A DNA stretch of 64,000 bases from DATLXH01 sp035576005 (GTDB taxonomy: Bacteria; Acidobacteriota; Thermoanaerobaculia; Gp7-AA8). The notes beneath the pieces are model-generated. The model saw only the letters and a list, made by a program, of their open reading frames with translations. It had not been told where the DNA came from and made no database searches. Shown here piece by piece: positions 38,600-46,884 of this stretch (position 1 is the first letter of the stretch; every line of letters starts with the position of its first letter). The stretch is from assembly GCA_035576005.1 (NCBI GenBank), contig DATLXH010000109.1, positions 49,839 through 113,838 of the forward strand. Reading direction: 5' to 3'. A program made the position numbers and the translations under genes.

Positions 38600-40773
38600 C
38601 GGGCGTGGAGATTATAGGAGTTCGCGCCGGCTGCTGCAGAACCGGCAGCAGCGCTCCAGTCATTTGTGAAGACCCCGCCCACGATTTCGATTCGGAGTGT
38701 TGACGGATTCGTCATCTCCCGAAGGTCCCATGAGAGAAGCCGCGAGAGGTAGCCCCTCCGGTCCTCGTCGAAAAACTCACCGCTCATTTCTTCGATCAGG
38801 ATCTCGAGTCCGACCCGGAAACGCCCTGTGAGCAGCGCTTCAAAGTCCGGATCGAACGAGCCAGAACTGCGTAGAAGCGCTGCGAGCCGCTCACGCGAAG
38901 CAGTCTGCGATTGAAGCGACGGCATCACGGAGCGCATGCGAGTCAACTCATCAGCCGCGCGGACAGCCTCGATGAGAGGCTCAGGCAGACCGTCGGCGTC
39001 GCGGAAATTGCGCGCGCGACGAAGGTGTCGCGCAGCTGCGGCAGGCGCGATCTCGGTTGACAGCTCGCCCGCCAGCGTCACCTCGCGAAACCTTTTTCGC
39101 TCGCCGGAAGCAAAGACCTCATGCAGAAGGAGAACAGAATACGAAGTCGAGTGATCGACCGAAAGGTATGGCGATTCGTTTGTCGACGTCATGGAAAGAG
39201 CGTTTCCATCCGCGTCTTTGCCTGCAGGATCCGGGAGGAATCTCCGGCTCATCCTCGCCTTGCGAAGGACGATAGGCAGGAAAGATGACGCCCGGCCCTG
39301 CGACTCGTTCACGAAGTAGATTGAGCTGACCGAAGACCGCTTCTGGCCGATACGACATGCACGAGCTTCGCGCTGCTCGAGCCGAACCATGTTCCAGGCC
39401 AGGTCGTAATGAATCACCGTACCCGCCTGCTGCAGGTTCAACCCCTCAGCGGCCATGTCGGTAGCGATCAGACAGGTGATCGCCCCTGAGCGAAATGCGT
39501 GAAAGACATCTTCGGACGTGACCCGGCCTGGCAGTCCTGCAGCCGAGCAGAGTCTGGACGACACGATTCCACATCGATGGAGCGGCGTGAGCAGCGCATA
39601 GAGAGACCGAGCCGTCGCTACGGCCGAGGTATAGATCAACACTTCGGGCTCTTTGAGGGCAGCGAGCGTTTCCATGAGACGCGCGCGCTTCGGCTCGTCG
39701 ATGTCTGAGGCAGCGACTGCCAGCCGTTCGAGCATTCTGATCTCGCGATCGATTCGGTCACCCAGTTCCGGGTCCGCTTGCGAAGGCGCTGACCAGAGAT
39801 CGCGGAAAAGGACGTCCTGGAACTCGATCGCATCATCTTCGATACCAAACATCGCTCTGTAATCGCCTCTGCTCAAAAGAACACCTTTCAACCACGACTC
39901 CCGCGCACGCCGGTAGAAGCGCCCCTGGCGTCTCACCGACTCAATGAATGCGCTCCCGCTCGACTCGAGCCTCCTCCATAGAAAGGCGCGCACCAGTGCC
40001 ACAGCGGATGCATCAGCCAGAAGAGGGGCATTGAGTGTCGCAATGGCCTCGGCAATCGCTGCGTGCGGATCGGATAGAGAAAAGTGGACGACACTTCGCT
40101 CCAGCCGAGCCAGTCGAAGCGCTCCCGACAAGACCTCGCGGCCGCGACGGACTATGAGCTCATCACGGATCCGCGCAATCGACTCCCGATTGCCCTGAGC
40201 AAAACTCTCCTGGAGCGAGCCGACGCCGTATGACCTGAGGAGATCATCCGCGGCGAACAGCGCGACAAGCGCGTGGAGATCTCCGATCGAATTGCAGATG
40301 GGCGTTGCCGTGATCAGTAGAACTTTGGCGCCCACCGCACGCAGCGCAAGCGATCGGTAACGCTTTCTTTTCGAGTTCCTGAACCTGTGAGCCTCATCCA
40401 CGATAAGCAATCGCATTCCTTCGACTGAAGGCATGCAACCTCGCCCCGACAACGCCTCCTGACTTTCCAGAGATGCCGAAAGGCGGAATTGCTCGAGAAG
40501 GAGCGCCCACTGAGGAATGAGTGCGTGCGGAACAATCAGCTCCACTACAGCGCCGCGCGCTTCGAACCGCTGTGCTACCGCCGCCGCAATATAGGACTTT
40601 CCAAGGCCTGCGGCGTCGGCCAGGAGAACCCCTGGATAGATTTCCAGACTGCTCAGAATCCGATCGGTAGCTTCGCGCTGATGCGACGCAAGTAAGTCGG
40701 GCTCTACCTGAGTTCGCGCTTCGCGGACTTGCAAACTCATCAGAAACCGGGTGACGAGATCCTCGCTGTTCAT
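38596..40773 (-). CDS. SNF2-family DNA helicase/translocase
   Basis: This 725-residue two-domain ATPase has Walker A ADAAGLGKS (52-60), a DEAH box (126-129 in LLIVDEAHRFR), LLITATPICNS as motif III, a second RecA-like domain (ITCLIATDMAAEGLNLQQAG) and motif VI LEQREARACRIGQKRS. The arrangement is that of SNF2/RapA-type translocases. The C-terminal 250 residues are specific and unassigned. The gene is joined by ATGA overlaps to a methyltransferase gene upstream and a response-regulator gene downstream. Helicases of this kind paired with adenine methylases occur in defence systems such as DISARM. Confidence 0.9.
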   Translation of the reverse strand: MNSEDLVTRFLMSLQVREARTQVEPDLLASHQREATDRILSSLEIYPGVLLADAAGLGKSYIAAAVAQRFEARGAVVELIVPHALIPQWALLLEQFRLSASLESQEALSGRGCMPSVEGMRLLIVDEAHRFRNSKRKRYRSLALRAVGAKVLLITATPICNSIGDLHALVALFAADDLLRSYGVGSLQESFAQGNRESIARIRDELIVRRGREVLSGALRLARLERSVVHFSLSDPHAAIAEAIATLNAPLLADASAVALVRAFLWRRLESSGSAFIESVRRQGRFYRRARESWLKGVLLSRGDYRAMFGIEDDAIEFQDVLFRDLWSAPSQADPELGDRIDREIRMLERLAVAASDIDEPKRARLMETLAALKEPEVLIYTSAVATARSLYALLTPLHRCGIVSSRLCSAAGLPGRVTSEDVFHAFRSGAITCLIATDMAAEGLNLQQAGTVIHYDLAWNMVRLEQREARACRIGQKRSSVSSIYFVNESQGRASSFLPIVLRKARMSRRFLPDPAGKDADGNALSMTSTNESPYLSVDHSTSYSVLLLHEVFASGERKRFREVTLAGELSTEIAPAAAARHLRRARNFRDADGLPEPLIEAVRAADELTRMRSVMPSLQSQTASRERLAALLRSSGSFDPDFEALLTGRFRVGLEILIEEMSGEFFDEDRRGYLSRLLSWDLREMTNPSTLRIEIVGGVFTNDWSAAAGSAAAGANSYNLHAR

Positions 40774-43700
40774 CGCACGCCGAGACGACGGCGAACATAG
40801 GCGCTCAGAATCTCGTGCTCTTCGCTGGTGATTCCGAATAGTTTCTCAACGATCTGATCGATCTCCACCGCGATGTCCGGTCTGAGCACCGCCCGGCGGC
40901 CCAGCCGGACGAGATCGCCGCGGACCGCGTCGTTCGCGTGCACCTGCGGGAGCGGCAAGCGAGATACGAGCGTGCCGAAGAATCGCTGATGGAAATCCTT
41001 GGCGTGTTCCGCCGATGCGATCGCGACGGCGTTCAGCACTGTCGAGTTGAGAAAGGCAGATAAGAAATGCGCCTCGTCAATGGAAACAGCATCCAGAAAG
41101 TACGTCGTCTGATTGGGGATCAGAGGGAAGTCGGTCCCGGAGATCCTGACCATCTCCGGAAGTACGGCGGCCTGCAGCCCTTTGCTCACATCCTTCCAGA
41201 CGACTTTCATCCCGAGGTGTTCGGGTTTGACGAACGAGAGGCGGAACGAATCGGGTGTGGTCGCCATGTGATTGGCAAGCTCGAGCACCCACGCGGGTGG
41301 ATTGCTCCACCCTCGCATCGGAGGCCAGAGCATCCAGCACGAGGCACCGGCATGCCACCGTCGGACATCCCGGCCACGAACGGCACGACAGAGATGCTCG
41401 ATGGGGATCCGAACGCGCGAGCCGGGTATCGACGCGCCATTCCCCGAGAGAACGAGCTCCGGTAGAAAGAAGCGATCGTTCGCGCCCGTCTTGACGCCCA
41501 TCAACGGAACCCTGCCGAGAGTGTCGGAAAGGGGAGGGAAACTCTTTCGCAGCCTGTGAATCAGAGCGGAAACTTCTGGTGGAGCGAGGAGCCACTCCTG
41601 TTCGGTCACGATCTCGGCTCGGAGAGCCAGCCTCTCCTGTCCATCGCTCCAGATCGCGATGTCCCTCGTCACCCGTTGCCGCTTGGAAAGCGTGATCCCG
41701 AGAGGAAACGTATCAGCGCCAAATAGTTTCTTTCCGCGATCGCTCCAGTCGTGGAGTTGTGAGAGGTAGTTGGAGTGTCTTTCCCGCAGCTTCCATGCGT
41801 ACCCTGCACTTGCAAACTTTGCCGGTACGAGCATGGACATCGCTCCACCCTCTTTCAGCAGATCAAAACTTTTCTCACAGAACGCCACGGCAAGGTCGCT
41901 CTGCTCGAACCCTTTCGATTTTCCATCCGCGCCCCTTGCGCCAAAACTCTCATACCGGTCCCGGAACATCTGACGCGCGGCGGGCTCGATTCTCGACGAT
42001 CGAACCCACGGCGGATTTCCGATGATCACGTCGAATCCCCCCTCCGAGAGGACCGCGCTGAAGTGAACATCAAACGAGAAGAAGTCGAGCTCACCCCGAA
42101 GGACGTTCGCAAGATGAACCCTGGTTTCCTCGATTCGCCTCGCGAGGAAACTGGCAGCGTTGCTATCCACCTCGGAGCGCCTGTTGAGTCGCGGAAACAG
42201 CGGCGCATTTCCCGTCCGTATGAACTGCAGCTCCTTTTCATCCTCAGTGATCGCGTGCTCGAGCATTGCCGCGGCAAGCTCCTCATCACCCTTGCGAAGT
42301 ACGCGATACAAGTGGGGCCGCTCGTCCGGCGGCGCATGCCGGAACCTCTCGGTCATGCCCTTTCGAAGCTGAAGAGCGCATGACCACTTCTGATACAAGC
42401 TGATCCTTCCGGCTCCAAGAAAATCGAGAGGGCTGAGCAGAGCATTTCCCTGCAGGATATTTCGATCGAGATTCGGCAGTGGTCGCACGGAAGCCGCTGA
42501 AGCGGATGAGTCGGTCACGATTGCGAGCCAGAGCCGAAGCTCGCAGAGCCGGACGGCTTCCCGTTTGAGATCGACACCGAACAGAGACCGCTCGACGATT
42601 TTCTGACGGAGATCGGGGTCCGTCGACCGCCCGACCCTTGTGTTCAGAGAGATCGTCAAACGCTCGATGCATTGAAGCGCTGACAGAAGAAACGCCCCGG
42701 AGCCGCAAGCAGGATCAAGCACGGTGAGATGCTCCAGCCGGTCCAGCAGGCCGACTGCCTGCTCGACCGACATTCCGCTCATTGGTGCTGACAAACCAGG
42801 TTTCAACGACCTGGCAAGCTCGTCATTACCCGCGGCGGCCCACAGGCTGATTGCCGAGGTAGCCAGAGCATCCACGATTTCCTTTGGCGTGTAGAAGCTG
42901 CCGCTGGACGCACGTTGATCCGACGCCATGAGCGATTCGAAAACTTTCCCGAGCATCTCGGGATCGATATGCACTCCGTCCTCGTCGTTCTCATCGAGAC
43001 AGAAAGAGAACTTCTCGAATGTCGAAAAGATCTCCACAAGGGTCTGGTTCGACACTCTCATCCCGGCGTGATCCCTTTCGTAAGATGACGGGTCGAACAG
43101 ACCACCATTCAGGTAAGGAATCTCCCCCAGCTCGAGAGCCCGGGATGCTCGGTGAATCGGCGGTGTGTTGAGGCAGCCGAAGAAGAGCGGAACGAGCAAC
43201 TCGTCGTAAAGCGGCCGCTCAGAACGGGCAAGGCGTCTGACACGATTCTTGAGAAACTGCCGGTCACCCGCCAGCCATCCTTTCTCCTGTACGAAGTGGA
43301 GAAAGAGAATTCGGGACAACATGAGAAGTGCCTGGGATCGCGCTGCTTCCTCTGATCCGCCGTCGGATACGAGTTCGGCGGTTACCGCGACTATCGCTTC
43401 ACGAAACCGGCGGAAGAATCGCCGCGACAGAGCCTCCCGATCAAGCGCTTTATCCAACCTCGCTTCGATCTCTTCGCGATCAGGTACCGTCCCGGAATCG
43501 AGCTGAAGCTCAGTAAGACGGCGCGAGGCCTCACTATCGGCGATGGAGAGATCAACCTCGAGGTGGCGGACACGTCCCACTGAAGTCTGATCACATAGAA
43601 CGAACCATCGTGGTCGATTGTCATCTACCAAAATGATGATGATTTTTCGTAGTCGATTTCTGCGCCGATAAAATTTGAATAGATGGACGACGGCACTTCG

Positions 43701-43946
43701 GCCCGTCGTGCCCCTGTCTCTAACGAACAGGATCTCCAGAATGCCAAGAGAACAGGCGTGAAAGATCGTCAATGAGTCAGACAACTGGAAATCGAGTCCG
43801 CACTCCTGCCATATGCGCGAGCTCACAGGTCGCAAGTCGATCGGGTAGTTAAGCGAGCGGAAAAGCTCGGCGACTTCGCCGTCCCCCTCCCCACCACAAC
43901 CAGCCGGTCCCGGGCTTTCACCACCCACAGCGACGCGGCGGCTCAT
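40770..43946 (-). CDS. Large Eco57I-like N6-adenine DNA methyltransferase
   Basis: This 1058-residue protein has the start ATG at 43946 after GAGGG. The N-terminal region (about 30-190) has IIIILVDDNRPRWFVL and RRFFRRFREAIVAV, as seen ahead of type IIG/Eco57I-like methylases. Methyltransferase motifs are SGSFYTPKEIV (about 348), motif I VLDPACGSGAF (about 410) and motif IV NPPW in IIGNPPWV (about 645), typical of m6A enzymes. The C-terminal part (about 770-1040) is a TaqI-like specificity domain with FLSAFLNSTVLNAVAIAS and RLPLPQ. No convincing nuclease motif is seen. It is coupled to the SNF2 helicase by ATGA. Confidence 0.93.
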   Translation of the reverse strand: MSRRVAVGGESPGPAGCGGEGDGEVAELFRSLNYPIDLRPVSSRIWQECGLDFQLSDSLTIFHACSLGILEILFVRDRGTTGRSAVVHLFKFYRRRNRLRKIIIILVDDNRPRWFVLCDQTSVGRVRHLEVDLSIADSEASRRLTELQLDSGTVPDREEIEARLDKALDREALSRRFFRRFREAIVAVTAELVSDGGSEEAARSQALLMLSRILFLHFVQEKGWLAGDRQFLKNRVRRLARSERPLYDELLVPLFFGCLNTPPIHRASRALELGEIPYLNGGLFDPSSYERDHAGMRVSNQTLVEIFSTFEKFSFCLDENDEDGVHIDPEMLGKVFESLMASDQRASSGSFYTPKEIVDALATSAISLWAAAGNDELARSLKPGLSAPMSGMSVEQAVGLLDRLEHLTVLDPACGSGAFLLSALQCIERLTISLNTRVGRSTDPDLRQKIVERSLFGVDLKREAVRLCELRLWLAIVTDSSASAASVRPLPNLDRNILQGNALLSPLDFLGAGRISLYQKWSCALQLRKGMTERFRHAPPDERPHLYRVLRKGDEELAAAMLEHAITEDEKELQFIRTGNAPLFPRLNRRSEVDSNAASFLARRIEETRVHLANVLRGELDFFSFDVHFSAVLSEGGFDVIIGNPPWVRSSRIEPAARQMFRDRYESFGARGADGKSKGFEQSDLAVAFCEKSFDLLKEGGAMSMLVPAKFASAGYAWKLRERHSNYLSQLHDWSDRGKKLFGADTFPLGITLSKRQRVTRDIAIWSDGQERLALRAEIVTEQEWLLAPPEVSALIHRLRKSFPPLSDTLGRVPLMGVKTGANDRFFLPELVLSGNGASIPGSRVRIPIEHLCRAVRGRDVRRWHAGASCWMLWPPMRGWSNPPAWVLELANHMATTPDSFRLSFVKPEHLGMKVVWKDVSKGLQAAVLPEMVRISGTDFPLIPNQTTYFLDAVSIDEAHFLSAFLNSTVLNAVAIASAEHAKDFHQRFFGTLVSRLPLPQVHANDAVRGDLVRLGRRAVLRPDIAVEIDQIVEKLFGITSEEHEILSAYVRRRLGVR

Positions 43947-43987
43947 GCCATCCCTCGGGGTCCCGCCGCTATACTGGGCCACCAGCG

Positions 43988-45721
43988 ATGCGACCCGGCC
44001 CTGATTACCTGAAGCGAGTGCTCGCGGGCTCTACCTTCGGGCTCTACATGGCCCACCTGCTCTACTTTCTCAATCCACAGATCGAGATCACGCCGTGGCG
44101 CATCATTCGCGCAAGCATCCTCTACGGCATCACCTGCGGCATCCTTTTCGGCTCGCTCCTCTGGCTGCTCAGAATTCTCCGCCGAAAACTTTTCCCGATT
44201 CACGCGCGAATGGGCCGGCGACATGGCTTCGGACTCACCGTCGCAGCGACGTTCTTTTCCACGATGGTGTTCTGGCTGCACACCTTCGTGCTGCGCATCT
44301 ACCTTCCCATCGGCGCCGTACGAATCCTCATCAAGGCTACCAACCTGATTGCGTTCGTAGCCTTTCTGCTGTTGATCCTCTGGGTGATCGAGCGGAATGC
44401 GACCGTGCGTGTCTCCCGAATCCTGACTTGCGTCGGCGCCGGCCTCATTGCAGTATCGTGCGTGGTCCTTTTCCTCCGGCGCGATCGCTACCAGGAGGAG
44501 TCGAGCAACGCGCCGCCGATACGGATCGACGCGGTGACAAACAAACGGCCTCTGCTCATCGTGGCCATTCGAGACCTTCCATACGACTGGCTGATCACGC
44601 TCAAGGGTGAAGAACGGCTCAACTTCTTCGACCGCGCAATCGACCACGATTTCTTTGCCCGGCTCGAGCCCTTTCCCACAACCAGCCCAAAGGCCCTGTG
44701 GGCGTCTCTGGTCACCGGCAAGCTTCCCCACCGGCATGGGGTGACAGGCCGGTTCTCCTACGAGAGCTTCTTTACGGGCAGCGGTCACGACGGCCGCTTT
44801 CTGATCCTTCCAGCCGGAGTTGGTTTCCGGGTCTGGGGGCTTCTCCCACCAGTCCGCCGCATCTCGGCGCAGCTCCCCTCCGGGGACGCACTGCCATTCT
44901 GGTCTGCCTTCGAGCGGCTCGGCGTTCAATCGAGCGTGATCGGGTGGCCGTCGACGAACGTCCGGCACAATCCGGCCTCCTTCATGGTGACCGAAACGTT
45001 TCTTCGCCAGGGAAAAGGGGGGAACGAGATCACCCCTGTATCGCGGAACGCCGAGATCGCGGCTTTGCTCCGGTCGCCGAGCAGCAAGGATCCCAGTCGC
45101 TTTTCCCAACTCCCGACTCCAGCAGCTTCCGTAGCAAGGCAAGCTCTCGCTTTCGATCTGTCCGCCGTAGCGATCGCCCGCTCGGAGCTCCGAGAATCGC
45201 CGCGTCCTCTCACTGTCCTCTCCCTTGGCGGATTCGCCGACGTTCAAAATTCGGTGGGAATCGATTCGAATCGCCTCCCCGACGCAACAAGCAGCCGGGG
45301 TCGCGTGGTGCGCGCCTACATCGAGGAGCTCGACTCGCTTCTCGGGTCCATCGAGCAGCAGTTTCCCGAGCAGACCATCATTGTGGTCTCGCCATCGGGA
45401 CCCAGTCCTCCGGCCATCCCTGCGCATCCCATAGCAGTCGCAATCAAAGTGATGAAGGACGACGATCCGGGAGTCGAAGATGGATTCGTGATGATCCATG
45501 GCGCAGGGATGAGGTCTCGCCCCAATCCTCAGCCGGCACGTACCGTCGATATCGTACCGACCATGTTGTTCATCTCCGGACTCCCGATCGCGCGTGACAT
45601 GGATGGACGCATCCTGACGGAGGCCTTCGACGACGACTTTCTCCGGGTTCACGCTCTGTCGCTGATTCACACCTACGAACCGGAGGAGGCGCCACTCACC
45701 AGTCGCGGTGGGCGCCGCTAA
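43988..45721 (+). CDS. Membrane protein with AlkP-superfamily-like domain, metal ligands degenerate
   Basis: This 577-residue protein has four transmembrane spans in the first 165 residues and a soluble domain resembling type I phosphodiesterases/alkaline phosphatases. The FPTTSPKALWASLVTGKLPH and RHGV block is present at about 232-255, and VDIVPTMLFISGLPIARDMD with GRIL near the end. The second metal-binding block, usually SDHG, reads VSPSGP, and the DG motif at the start of the domain is IRDLPYDW. The domain may therefore have lost catalysis. It starts 41 bases from the methyltransferase start on the other strand, so both promoters are crowded together. A TATACT lies near 43971. Confidence 0.75.
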   Translation: MRPGPDYLKRVLAGSTFGLYMAHLLYFLNPQIEITPWRIIRASILYGITCGILFGSLLWLLRILRRKLFPIHARMGRRHGFGLTVAATFFSTMVFWLHTFVLRIYLPIGAVRILIKATNLIAFVAFLLLILWVIERNATVRVSRILTCVGAGLIAVSCVVLFLRRDRYQEESSNAPPIRIDAVTNKRPLLIVAIRDLPYDWLITLKGEERLNFFDRAIDHDFFARLEPFPTTSPKALWASLVTGKLPHRHGVTGRFSYESFFTGSGHDGRFLILPAGVGFRVWGLLPPVRRISAQLPSGDALPFWSAFERLGVQSSVIGWPSTNVRHNPASFMVTETFLRQGKGGNEITPVSRNAEIAALLRSPSSKDPSRFSQLPTPAASVARQALAFDLSAVAIARSELRESPRPLTVLSLGGFADVQNSVGIDSNRLPDATSSRGRVVRAYIEELDSLLGSIEQQFPEQTIIVVSPSGPSPPAIPAHPIAVAIKVMKDDDPGVEDGFVMIHGAGMRSRPNPQPARTVDIVPTMLFISGLPIARDMDGRILTEAFDDDFLRVHALSLIHTYEPEEAPLTSRGGRR

Positions 45722-45835
45722 AGCCTCCACACGATGAAGCACGTCTCGCTCCCCGCGGCTGGTACGGGACGATGGATGACTTATGCAAGAGTATTGAGTC
45801 TGGACACGGGGCACACGGTTCTCCTGGGGAGCGTC

Positions 45836-45859
45836 GGCCGGCAGCTCAATGTCCGGCCT
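45836..45859. repeat. Remnant of R3
   Basis: CGGCCGGCAGCTCAATGTCC followed by GGCC is a decayed R3 unit in the gap 45722-45906, which otherwise shows nothing. Confidence 0.45.
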
Positions 45860-45906
45860 GGTTTCACAACTGCTGAGAGCGGTTAGCTGCGGGAACTTCA
45901 CGCCGC

Positions 45907-45938
45907 AAAACGGCCGTCCCTCATCGCGAGGGACGGCC
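45907..45938 (-). terminator. Terminator of comEA
   Basis: GGCCGTCCCTC pairs perfectly with GAGGGACGGCC around a five-base loop. On the minus strand it is followed by GTTTTG. It starts 14 bases after the comEA stop. Confidence 0.85.
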
Positions 45939-45951
45939 TGGGCGGGAGGCG

Positions 45952-46347
45952 CTACTGCGCCTGGGGTGAGGATTGGGGGCGGGAGCCGGCCGCTTTCGCG
46001 GAACGCGGCTTGCGGGGGGCGCGCTGCTTGGAAGAAAGTGTCGTCTTCCCATCAACGGTGAGATAGCTGCTCAGGAGCTCGAACGACTTGTCGCCAATCC
46101 CCTTGACCTGCATGAGGTCGGTCGTCGCCTTGAACGCGCCGTTATCCTTGCGGTAGGCGACGATGCGCTCACCCGCTTTGACTCCAACGCGGGGAAGAAG
46201 AGCGAACTGAGACGCATCAGCAGTGTTGATGTTGATGACACCGGCAGAAGATGCTTTTCCGGCGGGTGCTGCATCTGCGTGAAGGCTTGTGGTGAGAGTA
46301 GCGATTGCGAGAACTGTGGCTGCGAGAATGTGTAGGGACTTCCGCAT
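45952..46347 (-). CDS. ComEA-like helix-hairpin-helix protein
   Basis: This 131-residue exported protein has a signal peptide (MRKSLHILAATVLAIATLTT, ending ADA) and a double helix-hairpin-helix domain (INTADASQFALLPRVGVKAG and DLMQVKGIGDKSFELLSSYL). The C-terminal tail is basic (PRKPRSAKAAGSRPQ). ComEA binds double-stranded DNA in the periplasm during DNA uptake, though many such short proteins have no shown uptake role. No other com gene is near. Confidence 0.88.
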   Translation of the reverse strand: MRKSLHILAATVLAIATLTTSLHADAAPAGKASSAGVININTADASQFALLPRVGVKAGERIVAYRKDNGAFKATTDLMQVKGIGDKSFELLSSYLTVDGKTTLSSKQRAPRKPRSAKAAGSRPQSSPQAQ

Positions 46348-46639
46348 GGTCGTAACCTCCTTTTTTCTTGAAACTGCGGTTGGACTGCTTACTGCGCATC
46401 TGACATTTGCTTACCCACACTGGCCCTGCTGTAGATTTGTTTTTCTCTCCTCTGCACCACCTCCTTTCGGTGGATACAGACTTCAAGCTCGCGGCCGAGT
46501 TGGCGTAAGACGTTAACTCGTTGAGCGAATTGAGCTTGCCGCCTTTTGAAAAGAAGGGGAGATGTCAAAAAAACTTGCCACTGTGTTGCGAAAGACAGGT
46601 TCGGCTCCCCGCGGCGTGGAAGGACGCGTCTCTCACGGA

Positions 46640-46765
46640 CCTTCAACGTGAAAGATGCGGAGAGGGGCCCGGATGCGAGACGCACGATGGTTCTGCGACG
46701 AAGGTGTAGTCACCACCATGTCGAGGAGCGAGAGCAGTTGGGCAACGAAACGTCCAAACGAAAAT
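46640..46765. repeat. Diverged R2 copy
   Basis: GGAGAGGGGCCCGGATGCGA, GACGCACGATGGTTCTGCGA and CGAAGGTGTAGTC are related to the R2 interior at 26577-26660, but no intact ends are seen. It lies in the 537-base gap between comEA and the clpX-like gene; the remainder of the gap shows no gene. Confidence 0.55.
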
Positions 46766-46770
46766 GTCGC

Positions 46771-46832
46771 CGTGACAGACAGGAGTGTCTGTCCTACACG
46801 AGCATGTAGGACAGACACTCCTGTCTGTCACG
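46771..46832. repeat. R4 perfect inverted repeat, 28-bp arms
   Basis: CGTGACAGACAGGAGTGTCT followed by GTCCTACA (46771-46798) and its exact reverse complement (46805-46832) are separated by 6 bases. The structure is 52 bases before the clpX-like gene, so it could fold in that gene's leader. Confidence 0.85.
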
Positions 46833-46884
46833 CGCGGGAAGATTCCGCTTCAGAAATGAGCGCTATACTCACAGGCTCAGGACG

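Noticed and set aside
38596..43946. Complete DISARM or BREX system
   Set aside because: No drmA, drmB, drmC, pglZ, brxC or similar gene is in the surrounding 64 kb; only a methylase and a helicase are present.
43943..45901. 652-codon open frame on minus across the AlkP-like gene
   Set aside because: It is a shadow: the plus-strand frame has transmembrane segments and family motifs, while this one is rich in Arg, Gly, Asp and His without domains.
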